Below, piece by piece: positions 16,290-24,836 of a DNA stretch of 64,000 bases. The position numbers and the translations under genes are program-made. The DNA is from Duganella fentianensis (lineage in GTDB: Bacteria > Pseudomonadota > Gammaproteobacteria > Burkholderiales > Burkholderiaceae_D): positions 186,001-250,000 of the forward strand of contig NZ_WWCL01000004.1 of NCBI RefSeq assembly GCF_009857835.1, in the 5' to 3' direction. How positions within the stretch are numbered: position 1 is the stretch's first letter; the number at the start of each line of letters is the position of its first letter. Under the pieces are notes generated by a model. That model saw only the letters and a list, made by a program, of their open reading frames with translations, made no database searches and was not told where the DNA came from.

Positions 16290-18701
16290 TTAGCCCAGTA
16301 GCAGGGCGCTTACGACGGCGGCGTTATACAGCGCATGCACCAGCATGGGGGCCAGCAAAGTCTGGCTGCGCTGGTAGGCCCATGCCGTGCACAGGCCCAG
16401 CACGAACACGGGCAGCATGGACAGGGGCGGATGCACCACGGCGAAGATGGCCGCGCTGACCAGTGCCGATAACAATGGCGTCAGGGTGCGGCGCAAACCA
16501 CCGAAGATCAGGCCACGGAAAATGAATTCCTCGCACAGTGGTGCGGCCAGTACCGTCAGCCCTAGCAGCCAGTATTGCAGCGTAGGGCTGCCATCGACTT
16601 TCAGATGCAGCATGGGCGCGTAGTCGCTATGGCGGATTACGCTCTGGGCCAGCAGGCCGGCAGCGATGGCCAGCGCAGCGGCAGGTAGCACGGCTTGGAG
16701 CGTGGTGACTAGTTGAGTGCCGCGCAATATGGCCGGTACGCCGGCCGTCCGGGCACGCCAGTAGTACAGCCGCATCAGCACATAGACGAGGATGCCGGCG
16801 CTGATGAATCCCAGCGTGGTGGCACGCATATCGACTGTGCCCGGGTCGTCGGCGATGATGAGCACGGCCACGCCTTGCAGGATGAAGAAGGCGGTAGCGC
16901 CTATCAGGCCATCGGCCAGCGCCACCCGTGCCGGCGGGGCGGCAGCCGGATCGAGCAGATAGGGCATGGCGTCGCGCGCCTTCTGCCATAGCGCCAGCGC
17001 CATCGAGGTAATCAGTACCGTGACGATCAGCTTCTGCCACCAGAAGCTGGCCGTGATGGACCAGATGTAGAAGCTGGCCAGCAGCATGTAGAGATAGACA
17101 AAGGTAGGCTTTACCTTGTGGCGGGTATCCACCGCATGGGGATTGCAGGCAAACACGCCCAGCGCCACGGCCAGTATGGAGTAGATGGGGATGCCCACCA
17201 GCGCAGTCAGCAGTGGTATCAGCATGGACCATGTGTATGCCGTGCTGTAGTAGGCGCCGATGGCAAACACGGCCAGCGGATACAGCAGGCCCAGCACGGC
17301 CCACAGGCGGGCCTTCTGCTTGAGGATATCGTTGAGCGATTGCGGCATGGTGTACAGCAGCCACAATACCTGCCCTTCATTGTTGAGGGTCTGGAAGGCC
17401 GACAGCATCAGCACATAGGCGCCTATGCTGAAGGCGATAGCGGCCGTGGCGGCATGGTGCTGGCCCAGTTCGGCCAGACTATCGAGCTTGCCGTTGAAGA
17501 TCAGCTGGCTGAACACGATCACCAGCGGCAGCACCAGTGTCTGCACGAGGAAGTTGCGGTCACGGCTGAGCAGGCGCAGTTCGCGCCGCTGTATGGGCGA
17601 GAGCAGCCGCTCCAGCCAGCCTGCCTGCTGGCTGCCGCTGTGCGGCGCTGCCTGTGCCATAGAGCGGACCGGCGTTTGCGCCGCACCGCCCACGGCGATG
17701 CGGCGTGCACTTTCGCGCGCACCGGAGCGCACCACGCCGTGGCGCAGCTGGTAGGACAGCAGGATCACACCGCCCCACAGCAGGACTATGCTTTGCAGGG
17801 CGAACAGGCAGAGGCTGGTGATCAGGGCGCTGCTGCCGGGCGCCTGCATGGCCTGCAGCAGCAGGCCGGGCGGCGTCCACATCAGCCACGCCGGACTGGC
17901 GCGCGCCCAGTCCATGATGAAGCTGCTCGCTTCCGGCATGCTGGTGGCGATGACCAGATACATCAGCGGTAAGCCCAGCAGGGAGATCAGCGCCTGCAGG
18001 TTGCGCAGCTGCGAAGCGGGCAAGGCCATGCGCAAGCCCGTGTCGGCCAGCGTCTGCACGATGGCCGATAGCGGCAGCAGGGCGATAGCAGCCAGCAGGG
18101 CCAGTGGCGCACTGGCCCAGCCTTTGCCGCCATACCAGGCGATCATGCCGTAGGCGGCGCCGAGCAGGAAGATGCCGATCAGGTTGGCAGCGCTGCGTTC
18201 GACCACGCGGCCCCACAGCAAGCTGGAGCGGCTGGCCGGCAGGGTGACCAGCCATTCCAGATCCCAGTCCGGCTGGGCCAGCTCCTTGCTACCCAGCGAC
18301 AGCAGTACGCTGACCAGGAATAGTGCGCCCAGTTCCAGCGCGAGCGCGTGCTGCAGGGGCGGGGCGAAGCTGGCGGCTTTTTCCAGTTCGGCCGCAGCGA
18401 TGCGGTTGCGCGCCGCGCCGCCGAGATCGGGCGAGCTGTGATGGCAGGCGCTGCTGCTGACCATATGGCACTGCAGATTGAGCACGATGTTGCTGGAGAT
18501 GCTGAGCAGCGAGATGGCCATGGTCACGGCCACTAGCCCGCCCAGTATCCAGCTGGTGCTGCGCTTGCCGCCATTGCCATCGCGCGCGGCCTTGCGGCCG
18601 AAGCCGCGCAGCAGTGCATGCAGCAACAGGTTGCGCTGGCGCAGGCAGCGCATTCTGGTCATCAGCCAGATGGTCTGCAGCGCGGACAGGCGCGGCATCA
18701 T
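16290..18701 (-). CDS. ABC-2 type permease fused to a CPBP intramembrane protease domain
   Basis: This 803-residue protein has many membrane segments. The first part (about residues 1-560) resembles ABC-2/NatB-type export permeases: a basic cytoplasmic start, a first membrane helix near residue 50, a periplasmic loop and then several helices in two blocks. The C-terminal part (about 600-803) is a CPBP (CAAX protease/bacteriocin-processing) domain with the glutamate motif PLCEEFIFRG, the second-motif histidine in FAVVHPP, and MLVHALYNAA. Its start overlaps the stop of the ATPase gene by 4 bases (ATGA), so the two form one exporter. NatAB-like sodium or small-molecule export with a built-in protease is a plausible reading; the substrate is unknown. 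The 3' end faces the garD terminator. Confidence 0.82.
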   Translation of the reverse strand: MMPRLSALQTIWLMTRMRCLRQRNLLLHALLRGFGRKAARDGNGGKRSTSWILGGLVAVTMAISLLSISSNIVLNLQCHMVSSSACHHSSPDLGGAARNRIAAAELEKAASFAPPLQHALALELGALFLVSVLLSLGSKELAQPDWDLEWLVTLPASRSSLLWGRVVERSAANLIGIFLLGAAYGMIAWYGGKGWASAPLALLAAIALLPLSAIVQTLADTGLRMALPASQLRNLQALISLLGLPLMYLVIATSMPEASSFIMDWARASPAWLMWTPPGLLLQAMQAPGSSALITSLCLFALQSIVLLWGGVILLSYQLRHGVVRSGARESARRIAVGGAAQTPVRSMAQAAPHSGSQQAGWLERLLSPIQRRELRLLSRDRNFLVQTLVLPLVIVFSQLIFNGKLDSLAELGQHHAATAAIAFSIGAYVLMLSAFQTLNNEGQVLWLLYTMPQSLNDILKQKARLWAVLGLLYPLAVFAIGAYYSTAYTWSMLIPLLTALVGIPIYSILAVALGVFACNPHAVDTRHKVKPTFVYLYMLLASFYIWSITASFWWQKLIVTVLITSMALALWQKARDAMPYLLDPAAAPPARVALADGLIGATAFFILQGVAVLIIADDPGTVDMRATTLGFISAGILVYVLMRLYYWRARTAGVPAILRGTQLVTTLQAVLPAAALAIAAGLLAQSVIRHSDYAPMLHLKVDGSPTLQYWLLGLTVLAAPLCEEFIFRGLIFGGLRRTLTPLLSALVSAAIFAVVHPPLSMLPVFVLGLCTAWAYQRSQTLLAPMLVHALYNAAVVSALLLG

Positions 18702-19435
18702 GCGGCGTGGGCGCTGTCAGCGTCGGTGATCTTCAGGAATACTTCTTCCAGCGAGCCGCTGGCGGAAGCCTGGGCACGCACTTCGTCGAGTGTGCCAGTG
18801 GCCACCAGCTGGCCGTGGTGGATGATGCCGACGCGATCGCACAGCTTTTCCGCCATGTCCAGCAAATGGGTGGAAACGAAGATGGTCACGCCCCGTGCTG
18901 CGGCGGCCAGCAAGCGTTCCTGCACATCGCGCGAGGCGCGCGGATCAAGGCCGTTGATGGGTTCATCGAGTATCAGTACGGCCGGATCGTGGATCAGGGC
19001 GCAGGCCAGTCCCAGCCGTTTTTTCATGCCCAGCGAGTAGTTGACGGCATAGTCTTCAGCCGCTTCCTGCAGGCCGAATTCTTCAAGCAGACGGGCGCTG
19101 CGTGCGCGCGCTTCGGCGCGGCCATAACCGTGCATTTCGGCGACGAACTGGAGGATTTCGCGCCCGCGCAGATAGTCGTAAAACACCGGCGTATCGGGCA
19201 GATAGCCGACCCGCCGTTTGACTTCGGTGGCATCGGCATGGCAATCGAGCTGGTCTATCAGTACCCGTCCGCTGCTGGGCACCAGTATGCCCATCATCAT
19301 GCGGATGGTGGTGGTCTTGCCGGCCCCGTTGGGACCGAGGAAACCGAACACTTCGCCGCGGCGTACTTGCAGCGAGAGGGGATGGACGGCGTGGAACTCG
19401 CCGTAGTTTTTGGCCAGTGCTTCGAATGCAATCAT
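18698..19435 (-). CDS. ABC transporter ATP-binding protein (NatA-like)
   Basis: This 245-residue ATPase drives the permease encoded immediately downstream. It shows Walker A GPNGAGKTTT, the signature YSLGMKKRLGLA, Walker B VLILDEP and the switch histidine in STHLLDMA. The ATG at 19435 (MIAFEALAKNYGEF) matches normal family N termini and has GAGG 4 bases upstream. An upstream in-frame start at 19498 would add 21 residues unlike the family. The single-domain cytoplasmic ATPase with an ABC-2 permease indicates an exporter. The signal peptidase gene lies upstream on the same strand about 100 bases away and may be separately transcribed. Confidence 0.9.
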   Translation of the reverse strand: MIAFEALAKNYGEFHAVHPLSLQVRRGEVFGFLGPNGAGKTTTIRMMMGILVPSSGRVLIDQLDCHADATEVKRRVGYLPDTPVFYDYLRGREILQFVAEMHGYGRAEARARSARLLEEFGLQEAAEDYAVNYSLGMKKRLGLACALIHDPAVLILDEPINGLDPRASRDVQERLLAAAARGVTIFVSTHLLDMAEKLCDRVGIIHHGQLVATGTLDEVRAQASASGSLEEVFLKITDADSAHAA

Positions 19436-19538
19436 GCTGCCTCGCGCGCCGTACGCTGTTGGCGTATCCGGCAATGTTAAAAAGATGCTACGCATCATAG
19501 CATTGCCAGATGACGGCGGCGAGTGCCGGATTGCAGCC

Positions 19539-20219
19539 TTAATGGCTGGCGTACAAGCTCATGCCGAAGCGTTCCGTACGGGGTAGCCAGTTGCCCCGGA
19601 TGTCAGCCGAAGCCAGCACCCGTTCGGCCCGGCCTATCAGCAGCGCACGCGGCACCATGCCGATGTAGCGCGAGTCGGCGCTGTTGTCGCGGTTATCGCC
19701 CAGCATCAGATACTGGCCGGCCGGCACCACCAGCGCCGCCATGTCGCGCTGGGCCCGCACTTGCGGCAGGAACTGGATGGTGTGCGGACGGCTGCCATCG
19801 ATTTTCTCTGCCACCTGCAAGGCCTGCAGTGCACCGAGACCTTGAATATGTTCGGCGGCCTGTACCACGCCATCGTAGTCGGCCGCCTGACCGTTGATGA
19901 TCAGCTGTTCGTTACGCATTTCCACCCGGTCGCCGGGCAGGGCAATCACGCGTTTGATCAATCGGGTGCCATCGGCTGGCGACGAGAACGTGACGATGTC
20001 GCCGCGCTGCGGTTCGCCGGTGTGACCCAGCACGATGTCGGTCAGCGGCAGCTTGACGTTGTAGGCCAGGCGGTTGACGAAGACCACATCGCCTTCCAGC
20101 AGATTGGGGTGCATGGAGGCGGACGGAATGGGATTCCAGTCGGCTACGGCGGTGCGGAATATCCCGAACAGCATCAGAAACAGTACAAAGCCTTTGTTGG
20201 CGCGCATCCAGTTTTTCAT
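19539..20219 (-). CDS. lepB: Signal peptidase I, compact form
   Basis: This 226-residue serine protease cleaves Sec signal peptides at the periplasmic face of the inner membrane. One N-terminal membrane helix (about residues 9-26) is followed by the catalytic domain with PSASMHPNL (nucleophile Ser), GTRLIKRVIALPGD (general-base Lys) and the box E motif LMLGDNRDNSADSR. It has a single membrane helix, unlike the housekeeping LepB of E. coli, which has two and is encoded next to lepA. It may therefore be an additional copy; the gene name reflects family, not proven orthology. GGGAG lies 5 bases before the ATG but is buried in a 9-bp hairpin that ends at the start codon. Confidence 0.88.
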   Translation of the reverse strand: MKNWMRANKGFVLFLMLFGIFRTAVADWNPIPSASMHPNLLEGDVVFVNRLAYNVKLPLTDIVLGHTGEPQRGDIVTFSSPADGTRLIKRVIALPGDRVEMRNEQLIINGQAADYDGVVQAAEHIQGLGALQALQVAEKIDGSRPHTIQFLPQVRAQRDMAALVVPAGQYLMLGDNRDNSADSRYIGMVPRALLIGRAERVLASADIRGNWLPRTERFGMSLYASH

Positions 20220-20245
20220 GACAACTCCCGAGTGGTGGAGTTGTC
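20220..20245 (-). promoter_or_regulatory. Hairpin covering the lepB ribosome binding site
   Basis: On the minus strand GACAACTCC pairs perfectly with GGAGTTGTC around an 8-base loop. The right arm contains the ribosome binding site GGAG and ends directly before the ATG at 20219. Translation should need this hairpin to open. Confidence 0.6.
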
Positions 20246-20273
20246 AGTGTGTTAGCTTTATCTTAAACGCGGC

Positions 20274-22049
20274 TTAGTGTGGGCTTTTCTGCACCATGGC
20301 GCTGCCGATGCCATGGCGCTTGCCTTCGCTGACGGCCGTCACCGTGCCATCGGGATTGAACACCAGCGCATTGGCCGCGCCGATTTCTTCCGGCTGGCCC
20401 CAGCGCTGGCCCAGCTTCTCCAGTGCCTGCGCTTGCGCCGTGCCGGTAAAGCCCGGCTCTACATCGGTGCTCATGCCGTTACGTTCGGACAGGCGCGGCG
20501 CATTCAGCGCATCGGCCATGCTCATGCCCAGATCGAGGTAGTTGACCATGGTTTGCAGCACGGTGGTGATGATGGTGGCGCCGCCGGGGCTGCCGATGGT
20601 GAAGGCCGGTTTGCCGTTGCGGAAAGCGATGGTGGGCGACATGCTGGAACGGGGACGTTTGCCTGCTTCCGGCACATTCGGTGCGGGACCGGAAAAATCG
20701 AAGTCCGTCATTTCGTTATTCAGCAGGAAGCCGTAGCCGGGCACCACGATGCCGCTGCCGCCCCACGACTCGATGGTGTAGGTGTAGGAAACGATGTTGC
20801 CTTCCTTGTCGGACACGGTCAGGTGGGTGGTGTGGGCGCCCTCGGCCAGCAGCTTGTTGCTGCGCGGGCGCAGCGGCACGCTGACATCGTTCTGGAACGG
20901 ATACGGATCGCCGGCATCGGCATGGGGGCTGGCTTGCTGCGGGTTGATCAGCTCGCGGCGGCGTGCCGCGTATTCCTTGCTCAGCAGGCCGGCCACGGGC
21001 GCATCGACGTATTCGGGATCGGCCAGATAGGCATTGCGGTCGGCGAAGGCCAGCCGGCTCGCTTCCAGATACAGGTGCTCGGCCTGAGCCCGCGGCAGGG
21101 CTTTCAGGTCATAGCCTTCCAGAATATTCAGCGCTTCGGCGATGGCGATGCCGCCGCTGCTGGGCAGGGCCATGCCGTACACATCGTAACCGCGGTAGGT
21201 GCTATGGATGGGCTGGCGGATGCGCACTTCGTAATTGGCCAGATCGGCCATGCTCATATTACCGGCACGTACCTGCACACCGGGCGCCACGGGCGGCTGG
21301 TTGACGGCGGCCACCACGGCGCGGCCCAGCTTGCCTTCATAAAAAGTCCTGATGCCGCCGCTGGCCAGTTCGCGGTAAGCCTTGGCCAGATCGGGATTAC
21401 GCAGCAGGGTGCCGGCCGGCAGGGCTTTGCCATCCTTCATGTAGAGCGCGGCCGTGGCAGGGAAGAGCTTGAACTTGTTGAGGTTCTCGTCGATCAGGTG
21501 GCTGAAGTTGGCATTCACGGTAAAGCCCTTGCTGGCCACACCGATAGCCGGTGCCAGCACCTGCGCAAACGACATGCTGCCATAGCGCTGCAGCGCTTCA
21601 TGCCAGCCCCGTACCGTGCCCGGCACACCGACCGCCATGCCGCTGGCGATGGCCGTGTCGTAATCGAGTTCCTTGCCATCGGGCCGGAACACGGTAGGGC
21701 TGAAGCTGGCCGGTGCCGTTTCGCGGTGGTCGATGGTGATCACACGCTTATCCTTGGCCAGATAGATCACCATCAGGCCGCCCCCGCCTATGCCGCAGCT
21801 GAACGGGTCGGTCACGCCCAGCGTGGCCGCGGCCGCCACGGCAGCATCGATGGCATTGCCGCCCTTGTTGAGGATGGTTATCGCCGCTTGCGACGCCGGC
21901 TCGCTGATGGTGGCCACGGCGCCGCCCGTACCGGTTGCGACCGGGCTTTTGGCCCATGCCGCACCGGGTGCGCTAAAGCTGATGGTCAGGGTGGTGAGGA
22001 AAGTGGTGGAAACGACGAAGGACAGGGTGGACTGGCGGAGCTGGGTCAT
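20274..22049 (-). CDS. ggt: Gamma-glutamyltransferase (glutathione hydrolase) precursor
   Basis: This 591-residue periplasmic Ntn-hydrolase splits the gamma-glutamyl bond of glutathione and transfers the group to water or amino acids. A signal peptide covers about residues 1-33 (ending APGAAWA). The proenzyme must self-cleave before the catalytic threonine in GAHTTHLTVSDKEG to give large and small subunits. Other family landmarks are DPFSCGIGGGGLMVIY, IDHRETAPA, MALPSSGGIAIAE and the small-subunit IGSPGGATIITTV. The length is typical of the family. The ribosome binding site is weak. It follows a lipoprotein gene by 15 bases and is probably co-transcribed with it. Confidence 0.93.
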   Translation of the reverse strand: MTQLRQSTLSFVVSTTFLTTLTISFSAPGAAWAKSPVATGTGGAVATISEPASQAAITILNKGGNAIDAAVAAAATLGVTDPFSCGIGGGGLMVIYLAKDKRVITIDHRETAPASFSPTVFRPDGKELDYDTAIASGMAVGVPGTVRGWHEALQRYGSMSFAQVLAPAIGVASKGFTVNANFSHLIDENLNKFKLFPATAALYMKDGKALPAGTLLRNPDLAKAYRELASGGIRTFYEGKLGRAVVAAVNQPPVAPGVQVRAGNMSMADLANYEVRIRQPIHSTYRGYDVYGMALPSSGGIAIAEALNILEGYDLKALPRAQAEHLYLEASRLAFADRNAYLADPEYVDAPVAGLLSKEYAARRRELINPQQASPHADAGDPYPFQNDVSVPLRPRSNKLLAEGAHTTHLTVSDKEGNIVSYTYTIESWGGSGIVVPGYGFLLNNEMTDFDFSGPAPNVPEAGKRPRSSMSPTIAFRNGKPAFTIGSPGGATIITTVLQTMVNYLDLGMSMADALNAPRLSERNGMSTDVEPGFTGTAQAQALEKLGQRWGQPEEIGAANALVFNPDGTVTAVSEGKRHGIGSAMVQKSPH

Positions 22050-22064
22050 GGGCGCTTACTCGGG

Positions 22065-22556
22065 TTAGGATGAAGGTGCGTTGCTCACCCTTAAGCTTAC
22101 CCGATAATTCGGCGTGATTTCATCTTTTGCCGGGGCCGCCTGCGGCTCCAGTCCCGTCAGCGTGATGGTCCAGCCCTGCTCCGTGATGCTGGGGCGGGCA
22201 TTCGGCATATTGTCGGACAGCACAAACTGGCTGGTGCTGCCGTCCGTCCCCGTCAGTACAAAGCTGTAGCTGATATAGCCGGCCCAGACGCACACCATGC
22301 CTTTGCGGCAGCGGCTATCGTTGACGCGTTCCAGTTTCAGCTGGACGACCGGAGCGCCCTCGCTGGCGGCGTTGGGGCTGGCCATGCTGCCCAGCGCGAT
22401 GCTGGCACCCTGGGTGAGCACCACCTCGCGGGTAATAGGCAGGGGCGGGGGCGTGCCAGCGGCACGCCCGAGCTGGCCGCTACAGGCGTACAACAGGGCC
22501 ATGCAGGCCGTCAGCAGGGGCAGGATGACGAGCTGCCGGAGTATGCTGGATTTCAT
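22065..22556 (-). CDS. Predicted lipoprotein of unknown function
   Basis: This 163-residue protein has a hydrophobic N terminus ending in a lipobox, LLYACSGQ, with Cys25 as the probable lipidation site, so it should be membrane-anchored. The mature part is small and probably beta-rich; it contains SRCRKGMVCVWAG, whose two cysteines may form a disulfide. Similar short lipoproteins with a CxxGxxCxWAG segment occur in proteobacteria without known function. It precedes ggt by 15 bases in the same direction, which suggests co-expression but not a shared role. Confidence 0.72.
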   Translation of the reverse strand: MKSSILRQLVILPLLTACMALLYACSGQLGRAAGTPPPLPITREVVLTQGASIALGSMASPNAASEGAPVVQLKLERVNDSRCRKGMVCVWAGYISYSFVLTGTDGSTSQFVLSDNMPNARPSITEQGWTITLTGLEPQAAPAKDEITPNYRVSLRVSNAPSS

Positions 22557-22637
22557 GGGAATACCTCAAAACCTCGAACGCAAGCCATCATGCGGCGCGA
22601 CACATGATCAGCTTAACAAAAACACCATAGACGGGGC

Positions 22638-22663
22638 GCACGCTACGCCTGAGCGTAGCGTGC
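22638..22663. repeat. Perfect 11-bp hairpin downstream of the rpoH terminator
   Basis: GCACGCTACGC (22638-22648) pairs with GCGTAGCGTGC (22653-22663) around CTGA. It lies just beyond the rpoH terminator and lacks a T-run, so it may back up termination or block RNA decay. Confidence 0.5.
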
Positions 22664-22667
22664 CACC

Positions 22668-22703
22668 AAAAAAAACAGCCGCGCGGGGGAACCGGCGGCT
22701 GTT
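22668..22703 (-). terminator. Intrinsic terminator of rpoH
   Basis: On the minus strand AACAGCCGC pairs with GCGGCTGTT and is followed by a T run (plus-strand A run 22668-22675). It begins 18 bases after the rpoH stop. Confidence 0.9.
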
Positions 22704-22721
22704 CGGTGGTGCGGAACTGGC

Positions 22722-23621
22722 TTACACGTAATCGGCCAGTGCACCTTTCATTTTCTTCAGCGCCGCTACTTCGATCTGGCGGATCCGCTCGGCGGACACG
22801 CCGAACTCGTCGGCCAGCGCATGCAGGGTGGCGCCACTGCCATCATCGTTGGCCAGCCAGCGTGCTTCGACGATGCGGCGCGAGCGGGGATCGAGCTTGG
22901 CCAGTGCCTGTTCCAGCCCTTCGGAATGCAAACGGGTGACCTGTTCCGCTTCCAGCACGCGGGTCGGTTCGCTGGCTTCCGAGGACAGGTAGGCGATAGG
23001 CGCGAACTTGTCGTCTTCGTCGTCGCTCGGCGATTCCAGCGCGATATCGCGGCCGCTCAGACGGGTTTCCATCTCGATCACTTCTTCGCGCTTCACATCC
23101 AGCGTCTGTGCCAGCTGGTCGATCTGGGCCGGGCTCATGGCATCGAGCCCCGTTTTGTGGCTGCGCAGATTGAAGAACAGCTTGCGCTGGGCCTTGGTGG
23201 TGGCCACTTTGACCAGACGCCAGTTCTTCAGGATGTACTCATGCATCTCGGCTTTAATCCAGTGCATGGCATATGACACCAGACGCACGCCCTGATCGGG
23301 GTCGAAGCGTTTGACGGCCTTCATCAGACCGATATTGCCTTCCTGAATCAGGTCAGCGTGCGGCAGGCCGTAGCCCAGATAGCCGCGGGCGATGGACACC
23401 ACCAGACGCAGGTGCGACAGCACCAGCTCCTGTGCGGCGGCCAGATCATTGTGTTCTTTCAGACGCTTGGCGAGCGAGGTTTCCTCGTCATGGCTCAGCA
23501 TCGGCAGACGGTTGACGGCCGAAATGTAGGCATCGATATTGCCTAGATTACCAGTGAATCCCAGTCCCAAGGCGCGATTGGTGACCGGTACCAGAGCAGT
23601 CGGTGCGGACATCGTAGTCAT
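22722..23621 (-). CDS. rpoH: RNA polymerase heat-shock sigma factor, sigma-32
   Basis: This 299-residue sigma factor directs transcription of heat-shock genes. It shows region 2 (SHLRLVVSIARGYLGYGLPHADLIQEGNIGLM in pieces, with the -10 recognition helix ending VSYAMHWIKAEMHEYIL), the RpoH box QRKLFFNLR, and region 4 with the helix-turn-helix HALADEFGVSAERIRQIE. The ATG at 23621 is preferred to the one at 23627: AAGGA touches the latter and lies 6 bases before the former. A CIRCE-like operator overlaps its promoter, so HrcA control is likely. The 5' leader of about 80 bases has a short CTGTAG/CTACAG stem. The gene precedes no other and ends at its own terminator; ftsX lies upstream in the same direction, an order common in proteobacteria. 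Confidence 0.95.
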   Translation of the reverse strand: MTTMSAPTALVPVTNRALGLGFTGNLGNIDAYISAVNRLPMLSHDEETSLAKRLKEHNDLAAAQELVLSHLRLVVSIARGYLGYGLPHADLIQEGNIGLMKAVKRFDPDQGVRLVSYAMHWIKAEMHEYILKNWRLVKVATTKAQRKLFFNLRSHKTGLDAMSPAQIDQLAQTLDVKREEVIEMETRLSGRDIALESPSDDEDDKFAPIAYLSSEASEPTRVLEAEQVTRLHSEGLEQALAKLDPRSRRIVEARWLANDDGSGATLHALADEFGVSAERIRQIEVAALKKMKGALADYV

Positions 23622-23709
23622 ATTCATTCCTTAGTGGTGAGTGCGTCTTAGCTATGTATTCGTATTGCTTGGTTGCTGTAGAGAACTCATTTTGCCCTAC
23701 AGTCGATAT

Positions 23710-23739
23710 ATATTAGCACTCTCTGCCGTTGAGTGCCAA
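23710..23739 (-). promoter_or_regulatory. rpoH promoter (-35 TTGGCA, -10 TAATAT)
   Basis: On the minus strand TTGGCA (23739-23734) and TAATAT (23715-23710) are separated by 18 bases. This gives an RNA start near 23703, about 80 bases before the rpoH ATG. The boxes overlap the CIRCE element. Confidence 0.55.
23713..23739. promoter_or_regulatory. CIRCE element (HrcA operator) at rpoH
   Basis: TTAGCACTC (23713-23721), nine bases, then GAGTGCCAA (23731-23739) match the CIRCE consensus TTAGCACTC-N9-GAGTGCTAA at 17 of 18 fixed positions. HrcA bound here would cover both promoter boxes of rpoH. Confidence 0.85.
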
Positions 23740-23874
23740 TCACTGCCAATTTATCGCATTGATAGCAAAAAAGCTATAGTAAAAATCAATGGCAGCCTCT
23801 GGTGCAGGGAAGAGAATGCGCGCCGGATCTTAGGCCGGACTTAATACGGGACAGGGTAGGAGCGGAAGGGGAGA

Positions 23875-23900
23875 GCGTCCGTGCGGGGCCGCACGGACGC
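23875..23900 (-). repeat. Perfect 11-bp hairpin after ftsX
   Basis: GCGTCCGTGCG (23875-23885) pairs with CGCACGGACGC (23890-23900) around GGGC. It lies 15 bases after the ftsX stop and probably ends or protects the ftsYEX transcript, although no T run follows. Confidence 0.55.
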
Positions 23901-23915
23901 GAGCGCAAGCAGCGC

Positions 23916-24836
23916 CTAGTTCATGCGCGACAGGTGGCGCTGTACGGACAGCATGGCACCCAGCAGGCCCAGGCCGGCCGACAGGGCCAGCAGGCCCGCC
24001 ATGGCCAGCGGCGGCAGCGGGGTCAGCTGGAATTCCGAAGCATACAGGCGGGCAAATTCGGCGATGGCCTGATTCAGCGGGTGCAGCGCCAGTGCCACGG
24101 CGCCCAGCGCCACAGCGCCGGCGCACAGGCCGAGCAGGGCGCCCGTGTAGAAGAAGGGGCGGTGGATGAAATTATCGGTAGCGCCGATCAGCTTGCAGAC
24201 GAGGATTTCTTCGCGCTGGGTCAGCACCTGCAGGCGTATGGTATTGAAGATCACGGCCACGACGACCGTGCCCAGCGTGGCGGCCAGGATCAGCAGGGCC
24301 AGCCGCAGCACATTGATCAGCGCTGCCAGCCGTTTGACCCAGGCCGAATCGACCTGCACGGATTCGACCCCGGGCAGGCTGCGGAGCTGTTCGGCCAGCT
24401 GGTCCACATCGCCGCCGGCCTGCGCGTTGCGGAAGGCATCGATCTTGATGACATAGCTATCGGGCAGGGGGTTCTCGCCCAGCGTGGTCAGCACATCGGC
24501 CAGACCGTTCTTGTCGCGCAGCTGGTCGAGCGCCTTTTCGCGCGGAGTGAAGATGATCTTGGCCTGCTTGTCCTTGACGGCCTGACGCAGCGAGGAGGCC
24601 AGTGCCTGAGCCTGTTCGCGCGGGGTATCCTGACGCAGGAACACGCTCACTTCGGGATCGACCGATAGCTGTTCCGACATGGGGCGTACATTATCGAGCA
24701 GGGTGACGCCGGCAAACGGCAGGGCCAGCGCGATCGCGACGACGAGGATGTTGAACAGGAAACCACCGGGCGAACGGCGCAGGTGGACCAGCGCCGCACC
24801 CAGCGCATAACGGTGTTGGCGTAACCAGTTGGTCAT
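23916..24836 (-). CDS. ftsX: Cell division protein FtsX, ABC permease-like
   Basis: This 306-residue inner-membrane protein pairs with FtsE to control peptidoglycan hydrolase activation at the septum. It has a cytoplasmic start, a first membrane helix (GGFLFNILVVAIALALPFAG), a periplasmic domain of about 110 residues (VDPEVSVFLRQDTPREQAQ onward) and three further helices, the four-helix FtsX topology. The ATG overlaps the ftsE stop by 4 bases. The order ftsY-ftsE-ftsX-rpoH on the transcribed strand is the classical proteobacterial arrangement. Confidence 0.95.
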   Translation of the reverse strand: MTNWLRQHRYALGAALVHLRRSPGGFLFNILVVAIALALPFAGVTLLDNVRPMSEQLSVDPEVSVFLRQDTPREQAQALASSLRQAVKDKQAKIIFTPREKALDQLRDKNGLADVLTTLGENPLPDSYVIKIDAFRNAQAGGDVDQLAEQLRSLPGVESVQVDSAWVKRLAALINVLRLALLILAATLGTVVVAVIFNTIRLQVLTQREEILVCKLIGATDNFIHRPFFYTGALLGLCAGAVALGAVALALHPLNQAIAEFARLYASEFQLTPLPPLAMAGLLALSAGLGLLGAMLSVQRHLSRMN

